Assembly (NCBI GenBank): GCA_963920665.1
Contig: OY987265.1
Span: 39,375,001-39,439,000, forward strand
Length of the DNA: 64,000 nt
Direction: 5' to 3'
From: Straminergon stramineum
Lineage: Eukaryota; Streptophyta; Bryopsida; Hypnales; Calliergonaceae
Each line of letters begins with the position of its first letter. The first letter of the stretch is position 1. Below are positions 12,000 to 23,950 of this stretch, piece after piece. The notes beneath the pieces were generated by a model, which made no database searches, was not told where the DNA came from, and was given only the letters and a program-made list of their open reading frames with translations. The translations under genes and the position numbers were made by a program.

Positions 12000-14900
12000 A
12001 TGAATTGGATGGATGAAATATATTCAAGGATGTTGAAAATTAAAGTTTATTTATTTATTTTATTCCTTAGCAATGTGACTAGTTTGGTCATTCGGTTCTT
12101 CAGAATTTTTGTTCAAGGTTCTCAATTAATGGGAAGAAATAGAAAAGGAAAATCTTGCAAAAATAAAGATATTATGTCTAGATTATTCTCAATCTGTAAT
12201 ACAATTTGGCACAAATGCTCTAAACCTACATATTTCCTCCCTATAAGGATCTCTTAGGATTTAGATTAAAAAAGACTTGGACTTAATTTATAATTTTAAA
12301 TTTGCACATTTCTTCTTATATCTTCATGTGATTATGTTATTTACTTCAATTTCATGGAATTCATCGTAGAGCAAGGGTTTTATTATTATTAAAGATCCAA
12401 GTGTTACTTGAGAGGAATATGAAAAGTAATTTGGACAAAATATTGTTGTGAAACATTCATCATCCAAAATATGGACCTAAGAGTTTTTCAATTTTAACTT
12501 GAAGGTCAATAACCAAAAATTTAAATGGGTTCCAATTTCCCTCAAGACAATCATCTTTCTTTTTGTCTTCAATTTATCTCAAGCTACCTCTAAATTTAAG
12601 CTTATGAATGCATGCATACGCCTATGAAGTTGAACTTCAAAATCCTTCACTCCATATTTTCACATCTTGGGACAATTAACAAATAAAATTTATTTTTCAA
12701 AGATGCAATTCTATTTCTTTTAAAAGTCCTAAACTCTTAGAGTCTAAACTTGTAAAGATTTGAAATTTGAAGGAAAATTTGAAGGAAAAATAAAGAAAAT
12801 TCATATCAAATACAAAATATGTTTTAAATGCCTAAAATTTTCTCCATAGGTGCATATAATAGTTTAAAACATTAAGGAATAAACCAAATTTCTATATCAT
12901 ACTATAACTACAAAATTAACAGTCTAGGATGTTTGGCCCAAAATTCAAATTGCAATAAAATATAGAAATTTTTGAATTTTTGAATTAGAAAAGAGAATTA
13001 GACTTGTTGAACTTCATGTCATTAGTAGAATCAAATTCAAAAAATGATAATTTCTTTTGTCTAAAATTCATACGAAGAACAAAAGACTAGAAGTTGTTGT
13101 AATACACTACTAAGGTATTTGTAAATTAAGTATCTTCTTTTGCAAAAAGACTACAATAGCACCGTGAAGGAATTCCGAACATCATACATTCAAGCAACTT
13201 CAGACAAAATATTGTACAGTGGGAGGGCTCCCACTCTATTAAGCAATGGGCAGTCAAGGAGAAATTGTGCCATGATTGTGGAAGATATTTCTTACAATGA
13301 TTGGCACTATAAGCAATGCCAAGTAGTATAACACAAGCCATCCTATTGTATAATGGGGGGATATTTCTATAGGAGGTTGGTATGTAGCTTGGTGCTTAAC
13401 AAATGAAAGATATGGCCTTTGCAATATATGCAAAGGTCTTTGCAGTTGAATGCATGCAAAGGTCTTCGGGGACAATAAGATGGCAACATAAATTACCTTC
13501 AACATTATATTTCCATTTGGATCATACTAATCTTGAAGGAACATTCTATTTTCCATTTATTCAAACTTCATTAATTTGCTATATTAAAACATACCTTTCA
13601 AAAATTTAATAGTTTTCTCACATAGTAATACATATCCAAAATTGAACTTCACTTTTTCATAATGAAAATCATTAAAGTTAAATTTATATGATTTATTTAT
13701 TTATAAATAAAAATAATAGTAATCACAAAAATGGTTAAAATAGTATGAAATTATTTTATCAAAAATGGAGATTGTATTAACAAACATCATCATATAACTA
13801 ATGTACTCTTTGAGGTCACAAATCAAGAAGTTTGATAGAAAAAGTTCAAAAGTGGTGTACTTGAAGCTTTCAAGATGCTACCTTTAATGTGACTAATCTA
13901 CAATTTTAATAATTTTCAGAAAAAATATAATGGAACAAAAAGGAGATTATTGGAGCTACATTTTCTTAGTGAAGATTTAAAACATTGAAAATCAAAGAAC
14001 TATGTAAAAATTAAGGATGAACGTAAAACCATGCTCCTCAAGTATGTTAACCCTTTGAAGGTTAAGATCATGAATTCCTAATATGTCATAACTCAAGCAA
14101 CCAACAATGGCAGAATACAAAGCAAAGCACACGTGAAAGATTGATGCTGTAGAGATCAAGAAGTCTTGCTCTACATAGTTTCTATTGAATCAACCATTAT
14201 TTATATCTAATAATATGTACATTGTTTATTCTTTGACATGTAAATCATAAATATGGACAAATTTGACTCCGAGGAATCTTACTAATTGACTTTCAAATGT
14301 TGAGCATGCTAGATGCAAGTTAACTCCTTAAGGATTGGGTAGTCCAAATTTCCAAACTTGTGAAGATGTATTATAAAATGCAACTTCGAATAAAAATTTA
14401 ATGATGACTTTCAAACAATCATTGTAAATATGATCAACAAATCATATCCATATGATTCTATCAACTAGAATAGAAACCAATGTTTTTCAATAAAATTGAA
14501 GGTCAAAATTTGAAAATTTCTTCTAAAATTGATTATAGATTGAATATTTGTGGTTTTTACAAGAATTTTTTTCCTTCAAGTTCAAAATGTATATTTTTTA
14601 TTGTAGTATTTTATAAATATTATTTATTTATTTTTTATTCTAAATATTTTTGAAGGATCATTTTTTGAATTGAAAAAGTTATTTTTTGAAGCTACACCTA
14701 CAAGCATCCTTTAAATTATAGAATATTTGCAAAGAATAGTCTTCAAAATCTATGCCTTACATATGTTAAAGAATTGATACAAGAATCTTTCAAAAAATGG
14801 ATGGATGGAAAAATGCATTGTGTGTGCTTGAAATTTGTTTGCATTCATCCATTGTTTGAAATTTGAATGTCTAGTCTTTAATTCCTTAAGTCCCAAGAGT

Positions 14901-15000
14901 GCCTTTGGGAACTTTTTAAAGTTTGAGCAAATACTTATGACCTCATTATTTGGCAAGATTTCTTAAAACCTTTTTTCAATATAGGAAAAATAATGAGCTT
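12000..15000. other. AT-rich intergenic DNA
   Basis: No gene is visible. A small perfect palindrome lies near 13,218 (AGTGGGAG, GG loop, CTCCCACT). Otherwise the sequence is low-complexity and rich in stops. Confidence 0.7.
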
Positions 15001-18000
15001 TCAAGGAATATAATTTTTATTTCAATTGGCGCCCAAGAGCAAATATTATGCCACAATAAGCACAAAACATGCAAAAATGGGCAACCAAAAAAATCCACCC
15101 AAAATTTCAATAATTTTCAATTTTACAATTTCTTATAGATTCTATTTTTGTCTTTGGTAGAACCATCTATTATCAACCACTTAAGCATTATGTGCATGAT
15201 TTGGAGCAGTGTAAGAAATGTAAATTTTTTTTGCCATGTAGAAAGATAGAAATCATCAGGATTGCACTTCTTTGGATAATTTTATGCCTTAAATTGAAAT
15301 TACTAGGAGTTTTGGAAGTCAAAAGTTGATCTGGACCCATGGAGTCTTCCATAGGTGCTCATTTAAAGACTACTTTGGCTCTCAAAACCAAGTGCATTTG
15401 TCATGACATTGATGGTTAAAAGATGGTTGGAAACCATGAATTGATGGTTAGAAATTAGTCATAGTCTCTACTGAAATTCCCAGTACCTATAGATTGCCTA
15501 TGGGGGGTTTAGTTGGTAATGTGTGGTTCTACCATATGTCAAAAGATTTGATTCATTCCATGTGGATAAGTAATGTGTAAGTTATGAAGTTTCCTCTTTC
15601 GCAAGCAATTTTAACAAATTTTTTATAAAATAATGTATTGGATCCATTTATAAACTCAATTTAACAATTTTCAAAAAACAAAGGTTGTAGATGGTTTAGT
15701 TTGCTTTCTAGAACAATCTCACCATTGGAATTAGTGTGTTTTAATGTTATCTTAGAGCTATCAACAATTTAGTTTTTCCTTTTATCTTGTACCCACTTCG
15801 ACATTAAAAAAAATTCATTTCATTTTGAGAAAATCTAACTTAATGAAGCTTTTGAAATTAAGTTTCTACTCCACTTAGAATTTTTCAAAAATTCCTTACA
15901 ATAAGCATTTTAGTGAAGTTTAAAGTTGAGTACTTATAACCAAGTTCATATATATGGAGTGGCTTGGACATTTTGGGTATAAAAAATTAAGGCCATATTC
16001 ATTACAATGCGACAATTTTGTAGTCTTATATTATCTTTGACCTTACACTTAGATGATAATAAGTGTTTGAGATGAAATTTTTTTTGGTGAATTGAAACTT
16101 TAGTATGTTAATACATTTACAAACCTTTGACTTTAGAAGGGTTGATATGTTCATAAATTTTTTTATTTGTTAGAATAAGAGTCTCAAATAACAAAGCTAA
16201 AGTCTCAAAATGTCTATTTTGTCTCAATTTAATGAATATGGCCATAACTGTTATGTACTAGAATTTACTCCTAATTTAAAATTTTAGATTAATTTCTAAA
16301 CATTAATTGTATTTGATATGAATTTTTTAAATTTCTTCTTTAAAAAATGATGGTAATTTGAATTTTTCTCAAAACAAATGAAAATTTTATTGCAAATATT
16401 AAACATATTACTACATCTTTGAAAAATAAAACCAAAAAATTTCACTCACAAATAGAGAAAATAAATTGGAGGATATTGGATATAAAGTGTTGGACTTTTA
16501 GAAAAAAAAGTTCTTTGACTATGTTTTCACCAAAAACACTCCAAAATTGTCATTTTTAGTACAAGTACTAAATTTTATAAAAAAAAACATTTTTGGACAC
16601 ATGCAACCATAGGATTTTGTAATAAACTGATTTGACAAGATATGGGAAAAATTTCAGAAATTTTCATTATGTGGATTGCAAGATATAAACTTTCATATTT
16701 ACACAAATCCTCTTTTGGGCCTTGCAAAAAAACCGGGCAGCTATACTTCACAAGCTCAAAAAAATGTCCAAAATGTTGGTGCTTCTTTGGATTCATTCTT
16801 CAAGGCAAGTTCACTACATGCTTGAAAAATTTCGGATCATTTGGAATTGTACAACATATAGGAAAAAAAGAGTAAGTAGAAAGAAGTAGAGAATGATTCA
16901 AAATACTTAATTGTTAAGAATTTAGTTATGGAATTGAAAAATGACAATCCCAATGGTTGAAAGTATGTTGTAATAAAAAATCTACATCCTATGATTTTAT
17001 TTTTTTCCAAAAATATTGAAAATTGAGTAAAATAAAGGACTTCAAAGTTTATTTTAGAGTAGAGAATCCATAACTGCCTGCAAACTAAAACTCCTCATAA
17101 TTTTGGACTCATTGATCAAAATGGAATGATTCAAAGCTTTCCACATAAATATGACTAGAGAAAAAAATTCTGATTTTTGTTTCTCAAAAAAAGTGATTTT
17201 TTCTGATCTACTTGAATTGCCCACCCAGGGAAAAAGTAACATATTAGGTCATAAATTTTAATTCATATTTCCAAATGTCATAATATTTAGTGCACATGGA
17301 AGATATTCCTTGTCTCAACCTTCTATTAAAATTTCAACCTCAAAAATATGAAAATCTTCAGTCACACATACTTGCCCAAAATTTTTAAATTGCCAAAATA
17401 CACATGTTGGTCCTTTTGGGGTTAATCCATGTTTGACTACATGGTTATGGGCTCCGTTCTTCAAGGGCAATGTGAATTTTGTAATATTGATAATGTTTGC
17501 AAAGCCAAAAATTCTAACATGTATCTTTACAAAGGTCTAATTTTAAGCCATAATCTTGGACTCAAATAGATTTTGGGTTCATGCTGCTTGTCTTCAACCT
17601 CACCAAAGGCAATGGAATGTTGCCAATTGAACAAACTTTGACATTCTTTGAATTGTGACTATGGGCACTTCATTTGGAGGGTGAAACCAATGAGATTTTT
17701 GGGCACTTATTGCAACTTGCTCTTATTGATTAACTTTGGAAGAACACTAAGGACACTTAGTGTCTAATGAATGACAAAGCATCTCTCTATTTGGAAGAGA
17801 AGGACAGTCTCTTATCCTTTGACTTTGTGTGGAAAGGAGATGATCTCCTAGAATAGGTTAACCTCCAAATGAGTGATTCTCGTTTGTCTTTTGCTCATGA
17901 TGCACATGGTGATGAAATCTCTCATTACTATGGAAACTAGCCTGTCCTTTAGAGGTTAAGTTAATTGCACACCCAAGAAAGTGCATGTCGTTCAACTCTT

Positions 18001-18103
18001 CTGCTGACTAGAGTTCTATTTGTTGACAAGGTTTTCAGTAAAATTTGATTGTTTCAGGAACTTCATACTTGTAGCATAAAATTAAGATGAGGTCTCCCTA
18101 AGT

Positions 18104-18391
18104 ATGGTCCTAATGATCAAATGTAGGCCTCTTTGTCCCTACATATCACTGAGACCTGTCTACGAATTATGGGCGGAAGATTCTCTTGATGATGCTGGTT
18201 ATAAATTCTTGAAACAGACTAATTTTATTGAAGATATAGCTAAGGTAAATCAACCCATGATAGGTCAACTCTTTAATGTAGACACCTACAAAACCACCCA
18301 TTACAGTCTTCCATCAATCCATGACAAACTTTATTTAGAAAATGAAATTAGGACTTCATTAGGTAGGTTAATGGTCCAAATCAATGCTTAG
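18104..18391 (+). CDS. Unknown small ORF, 95 codons
   Basis: An ATG-started frame with a balanced amino acid mix (for example IGQLFNVDTYKTTHYSLPSI), unusual in this AT-rich setting. Its first half is shared with a broken copy at about 46,475-46,610. Its second half lies in a roughly 550-bp segment present only here. Two further small ORFs follow within 25 bp of each other. No family is recognised, and it may be chance or a relic. Confidence 0.3.
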   Translation: MVLMIKCRPLCPYISLRPVYELWAEDSLDDAGYKFLKQTNFIEDIAKVNQPMIGQLFNVDTYKTTHYSLPSIHDKLYLENEIRTSLGRLMVQINA

Positions 18392-18401
18392 GGTGATAGT
18401 G

Positions 18402-18467
18402 ATGGAGTTATTAGTGATTGCTTTAGGAGCTTCCACCTTTCTAGTGTATATTCATTACAAGAGCTAA
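18402..18467 (+). CDS. Tiny hydrophobic ORF, 21 codons
   Basis: Starts 10 bp after the stop of the preceding ORF and encodes a single predicted membrane segment (MELLVIALGASTFLVYIHYK). No homolog is recognised. Listed because of its compact spacing with its neighbours. Confidence 0.15.
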   Translation: MELLVIALGASTFLVYIHYKS

Positions 18468-18488
18468 TTTTTTTTATTCCTGTATGTC

Positions 18489-18617
18489 ATGCATGTGTTA
18501 GAAAATATTGCAGCCATGTTAGGAAATATTGTTATTGCTTTAGGTGGTTTGATGACTTTAATGGATACACTTTTTGATGGTTTTGGAGTAGTCTACAGAG
18601 TGTTGTGGGCTACATAG
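18489..18617 (+). CDS. Small hydrophobic ORF, 42 codons
   Basis: Follows the previous ORF by 21 bp and encodes a mostly hydrophobic peptide (ENIAAMLGNIVIALGGLMTL) with Asp residues near its end. No family is recognised. It is absent from the paralogous repeat block at 46.6 kb. Confidence 0.15.
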   Translation: MHVLENIAAMLGNIVIALGGLMTLMDTLFDGFGVVYRVLWAT

Positions 18618-19049
18618 GCAGCACACTTCAAAAATTCAGAAAAAATTCATACTTTGTTAAAAAAATAAAATTTCAATTGCTCTCTCCATTTCTTATGTTT
18701 GTCTTTATATGGTAAAAGAATTCAAAATTTTCAAAAATGTGAACAATGCAAACCAGTCATTTTTCTTGTCATAGGTTATAGGTCAATTTACCTTAATAGC
18801 ATCATGTGGTTCAAGGACTGATTCTTGTTAAAATCTGCTGAAATTATTTGATGCGGTTTGTGGACTTGAATTTGCTCCTGAGGATGTGTCTTCACTTAGA
18901 TTGGACTGAACTTGGGCAAAAAATTGTTACCATTGAGTGTGTTGGCATCAAATGTATACTAGATATTCCAAAAACGCTTCAAGAGTATTCTATATGTTGT
19001 GTAAACCTTTTAACCTCTAATGGTACATTCCCACCTGGTGTTTGGTAGA

Positions 19050-20210
19050 ACTGTGTGTTAAAAGATAAGAACTTGACTTTGAAATTGTTTGAACATGCCA
19101 TGCCGGAAAAGAGGTTTGGAAAATAGCAATAAGGAATATCGACAATGTGCATTTACACTTGGTGTTAATTATGAATGACACTATGTTCTTTGTGGTGTTT
19201 ATTCACAACTTTGCCACTATCCTCCTACCTAGGCAAGTGTAGCTAGCTCCACGATTCATGCTTTGAGCATAAATCTCTTTAATTCTATAATAAACAAAGG
19301 TTGGTATTGAACAATCGATCTCACTCTAGAGATCTATACCAATTATAATGTGAGGATGACTCAGAGGTTTGTGTCATGTTCCTTGGGAGATTTGACGAGC
19401 GCTTAGAGGGAGAGATACTAGTTGGTATTTTCAAAGTGACAAGGTGTGATCGGTGGTCTCTATTTATGCACACGTCACCAAAGGCTATGTCATTGTTATG
19501 AAGAACGCTCTTGTATAATTTCAGATTCTAATTTTTGGAAATGAGTTTGTGCTACATATGTAGTTTGCGTTCGGTCTGTTCTTATTCAACATCCTTAGTT
19601 CTTGCATTAGAACCTCGTTACAAAATCATTCAAATTGATGATGAACTAGAATGTAAGAACGTTCTCAAGTTTGTTCTCTATAACAAAGGTGCTTTGTTAG
19701 TACATGTATGCCTTTGAAGAAAAAAAAGGTATGGCAATGAGAGTTTAAAAAATTTGATTTGCTAGAGCAAACAATAGGGTCATGTGGCATGAGCTATGCA
19801 AATTAGCATCAACAACACATTTTGATTATTGTCGAAGTATCAGTTGTCAACGAGAATTTTCTTCCTCACCAACGCCAAGTCAACGACAACCAATGGTGTA
19901 ACTCTGCTGGCCAAAAGTTAATTGTTCCGTTTAAGTAAGAGTGACCGTAAACGGCTGAAATCTATGTTTCAACCACATTGAATGGTTACTTTAACTTTGC
20001 CTCGAGTCACTCCACTTTAAAAAAAAGCATTGTCCTCCGCCGCACTAAGAACCGCTCTTTTCATGTGCCAGATAGACATCCACTTAGGATCAATATTCCC
20101 CAAAGAGCGCAAGTGCAAATGCCTTTGCCTTCCCATTCTATCAACACCCACTAAACCAACCCATAACGCTAGGTGGGAATGTACCTTAAACGTCCAAAGT
20201 CATATCCAGA
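19050..20210. other. Intergenic DNA, nothing recognised
   Basis: Short ORFs only (for example 19,535-19,717 and 20,030-20,215), without domain features. Confidence 0.5.
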
Positions 20211-20214
20211 ATTA

Positions 20215-20725
20215 ATGATTTGAGAAAAATTATTGTTAAGTGCTATTTGGAAGACTACTTTGGAATTGGTATATAAGTAAAAGTTGTAGATTCCATCCAT
20301 ACAATTAGATTCATCGATGCCATCACCAACATTTTTATAGAAATTTTGAAAAGAAAAATTTCAGAATTCCTTTTAAATTTGATTACAAGCAAAATATTAT
20401 CATTTTTTGAGTAATTTTTTTTGGAATGGATTTGAAATGAGGTTCTCTTCACATGGTGATTTTTTGAATTTTTTTGGTTCTTCAAATCTATAACCTCATT
20501 TTTGCAAATCTAGTTTTGAATTAGAGTCACTGCAATTTTGGCTTGGTCAACTACTTGACATAATTGCACATTTTTAGTTTTAGAAAAATATGTACTATAG
20601 TAACACTAAATCCAACAACTAGATAATCTATCTCCACAAATTAGGATAACTTTCATCAAAGCAATAAGGAATATGAAACTTGAGTTTCAATTTGTCATCG
20701 TTCAGAAAGTGGACGGCAGAGCGCT
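20215..20725 (+). repeat. Dispersed ~500-bp repeat, copy 1
   Basis: Shares nearly its whole length with 44,128-44,650 (same orientation) and, inverted, with about 45,905-46,425. Landmarks are TTGTAGATTCCATCCATNNNNTTAG near the start and GGTTTGGTCAACTACTTGACAT-like sequence near the middle. It has no coding capacity and no clear terminal inverted repeats. Confidence 0.75.
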
Positions 20726-22230
20726 TAGGGGTTAATCCTTGAAGGAGATTTCCTTTTTCCAAGGGAGCCACAAGAAATCTACCACAATATTTCTAAGGTA
20801 AGTAGGAGAACAACTCACGGCAAACAACTTTGTGCACAATGCCACTATAAACTAAACTTCTCTCTTTCAGACAATCTTGCAAGAAATGCCCTCCAACTAC
20901 AATACTTGTTGATCTAGGGGCAATGATTAGCTTGGGGTATCACTTTTTGGACACACTAATTAGGTGATTTTGGTTTGAAACCTCCAAAGTTTGTCTAATT
21001 TGTTCATTTCGATCAATTAAGAAGACCCTAAAATGAAAAAAATGAATTCTTGCACCTCAATAGAATCAAAATGTACATTCCTAATGACTTTTTTTTAAAA
21101 TTTGAAATTTTTGGATCTATTTATAGACGTGAGAAAAAATGCTAAAATTTGGGGATTTGCAAGCATCATAATGCAAAATTTATTAAATTTTTATTGATGA
21201 TATTAATTATTTTATGTATTGGACCATTAAATATAAGTCATATCCAAAAATCATATAAAAATAAAATTATTTGATATTCCAAATGCTTGTTATTGAGGAT
21301 TTTATGTACATAGGACAAAACTTACTTTTTCAACTAAAAAATTCATTAAAAATTCTGAAAATTCTTTGATTGTGATGAATTTTTTTTCTTGATACATTAT
21401 CAGTCTAGGTAGTTAAAACCACATTTTGTGAAATCATACTTTATTATATTTAAAAGATGAGTTCATTTGACACAAGGGAATGGACTAACATTGTAGTTAA
21501 GACAACCTTTTTGGGTACCCCAAGTTGACCATTGCCCCTAGAGCAATCTCCTGCATGTAATGAAAATTTCAAAGTAGTTCAATCACATTCAATGTCTATA
21601 GAGATGAGGGGGAAAAAGCAACAATTCTTGAAAAGAGATGTTCATGGTAGCTCCCACAATTTCTTGTTATTCCTTGGATAGAGGGTCAAAGGGGCACCAA
21701 ATGTCCCTTAAAGGGTTAATTACCTCCTCCTTCATGTGTTGCAAGTAGTTGCATGGGTATTTACTTGTTGAACATGCTTCTAATGTGGGAACATGGTATT
21801 ACCTTCTAGAGAACTCAAGGATTGATATTAAGGTATCCCCAAATTGCTACTAATTGCTACTATGCCTAATTACTATTATTAGATTGTTCAAATTTTTATT
21901 TTTTTCTTATTGGCAAATGAAAGGAGGTCTCAATGCACTAAAGAACACAATATTTGGATTTCGTATGCAAAAGTTATGAAAAAACCAAGTTTGATTCTAA
22001 AAGTGTAAGTTTCTTCCACACAGGTACATAATTGATTTTGGAGATGTCCACAGAGCGAAAAGGGTGGTTTTGGGTCAAGTGCGCCCACTGTAATTGCCTA
22101 CGGAGCTGATGAATTTCCAACATTCTTTACTTCAAGAAGTGGTTAGCTGCAAGGTAGACTTCAATTTGAACGCAATTCCGACAAATCACCTTCTCTTTCG
22201 CCTCATTTGACACCCCAAGTCCACCGGACA
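20726..22230. other. AT-rich intergenic DNA
   Basis: Nothing recognised; no ORF above about 60 codons worth reporting. Confidence 0.6.
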
Positions 22231-22237
22231 GCCTTGC

Positions 22238-22574
22238 TTGCCAATCCGCAAGCTTAGGCACAAAATTATGTGGGATACGGTACAAATCATGAGTCACAGC
22301 TCACTTGGTTCAATTTTGTACAATGCTCATGACGGCAGTGAACATCTTGATGGACTGTGTGGGAGACGACGTCTCGACAAAATTCCCCAACAGCACCTGG
22401 CTGTGCTGGGTTCTATCCAAACCCGAAGATGGCATCCTCCTTCGTCAGTACCACGGTGTGCCATAATGTCAATGTAGGAGAGTTTTGCCATGGTGGCATG
22501 TGTCGATTGGTTACAGAGAGGCAGATGAAGATTGATAATGCTCACTGCCTGCCTTGTGCAAATTTTAAACAGGG
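22238..22574. other. GC-richer host sequence at the Copia insertion site
   Basis: This short region is richer in GC than its surroundings and open in several frames on both strands. On the plus strand one frame from about 22,330 reads NILMDCVGDDVSTKF and ends at a stop near 22,464. It may be a gene remnant interrupted by the retrotransposon, but no domain is recognisable. Confidence 0.3.
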
Positions 22575-22734
22575 TGTTGACAACATGACTTTTAGGGTTT
22601 CATCTTAGTACTGAGCTTTCGTTCATCCTCTTCTTACCGTTTAGGCCTCCGATGCATATATCAGCAAGCTTCGCTTCCGCTCAGACTCTCTCAGTTCCGA
22701 TACAGCTGTTGCTAGATAGCGACCTGTTTCTACA
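22575..22734 (+). repeat. Copia 5' LTR
   Basis: 160 bp, TG...CA. It matches the 3' LTR at 33,494-33,654 except for three C/T or G/A differences and one single-base indel. Confidence 0.95.
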
Positions 22735-22749
22735 TGGTATCAGAGCGAG
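22735..22749 (+). other. Copia primer-binding site (initiator Met-tRNA)
   Basis: TGGTATCAGAGC directly after the 5' LTR is complementary to the 3' end of plant initiator methionine tRNA, the usual Copia primer. Confidence 0.9.
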
Positions 22750-22967
22750 CACGCTAGATCCTCGAAATAGTTAGAGAATGTCTTAGGACTCGCTCATCGC
22801 TTCTCAGTCTGCAACAGGTCAAGAGCCGCAGTGCTATCTCCTTGTCAGTTCGTTTTGTCTTGATTTTTTTAAAATTTAGTCACAGCCTACACAGAGGCGG
22901 CGCTCTAGGCAGAACGTCGGAGTCACACAGTTTGCTTTCTGTCCGTTAGACACATCTACCGATTAGT

Positions 22968-23950
22968 ATGGATTCGAATATGAGGGACGTACCAGAAACG
23001 ATGAAGCTGGCAGGACCTTCAAACTACATCATATAGAGCTACAAAGTGAAGATGATTTTGATGCAGGAAGGTTTGTGGAAATTCGTCGAACCAAATGGAG
23101 ATCAGACTGTTGTCAATGTCACCTCGTCTAGCTCCATCGACAATGACACAAACTCAACGCCGTTGCCTGACGATTCCGATTCCACACGAGAGAACGCTCT
23201 CCGTTATCGCGCAGGACGGATTATAGTATCACTGGTAAGAGACTCGATCCTGTTGAGTGTCATCCATCTTACTGAACCACAAGCTATCTGGCAGCGTCTT
23301 TAAAGTTTATGTGACGTTAGAAGCTCATTCAGACGTCTTTCTCTCAAGGAGAAATTTTACTCTTTAAAGTTAGTAGAAGGCAAGCAGGTAGCAGATCACT
23401 TACAAGAGATAAACCTATTAGTCATACAGCTAGCGCACTTGGGTATTCAAATCTCAGACGAAGATCTTGTCGATCTCACACTCAACAGCTTGCCGAAAAG
23501 CTAGTCCACATTCAAACAAGTTCAAAAGGGTCGTGACCATACGCCTTCCTTTGCGGAGCTTGAAGGGCTCCTTCTGCAAGAAGAATTAGGCCGCAACTTA
23601 GAAGAACAACGGGAGGACTTAGAACAAGTAAACTACATCAGGAGCGGGAGGGGCACAATCCGCGGGTAGTACGGAGCTCTTCATTCCGATAGAGGACGCC
23701 CCAGTTGAGGCAGAGGGTACTCCTCGTCCAATCGATCTTCAACTGCTCCTCCGCCTACACAACCACAGACAAACTCAATTTGCTGTCACAACTGTGGGAA
23801 GCCCGGTCACTATGCCAGAGATTGCCGCCGCATCAACTTAGAGGAACGCATCAAGGCCCTGCAGCTTCAACTCAGCAACATCAACCTACATCGTCAACAA
23901 CAGCTGAATGCCCCGTCAACAGAAGCTCATCTCGCTGAAGTCCCAGAGAC
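22968..23950 (+). pseudogene. Copia gag with zinc knuckle, broken
   Basis: Starts with an ATG (MDSNMRDVPETMKL) and continues through a gag-type region (QEGLWKFVEPNG) to a CCHC zinc knuckle, CHNCGKPGHYARDC, at about 23,784-23,825. Stops interrupt the frame at 23,034, 23,301, 23,502, 23,667 and 23,706. It would package element RNA if intact. Confidence 0.85.

Larger units (their letters stand above)
15000..19050. repeat. Degenerate repeat block colinear with 41.5-46.83 kb
   Basis: Many separated segments recur in the same order at 41.5-46.83 kb: 15,028-15,110 with 41,501-41,580; 15,535-15,800 with 41,606-41,880; 15,830-15,950 with 44,905-45,025; 17,440-17,720 with 45,300-45,570; 17,950-18,080 with 45,785-45,900; 18,092-18,230 with 46,470-46,610; 18,785-19,020 with 46,620-46,830. 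This looks like an old segmental duplication or a large decayed element. No retroelement domains are recognisable. Confidence 0.7.
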
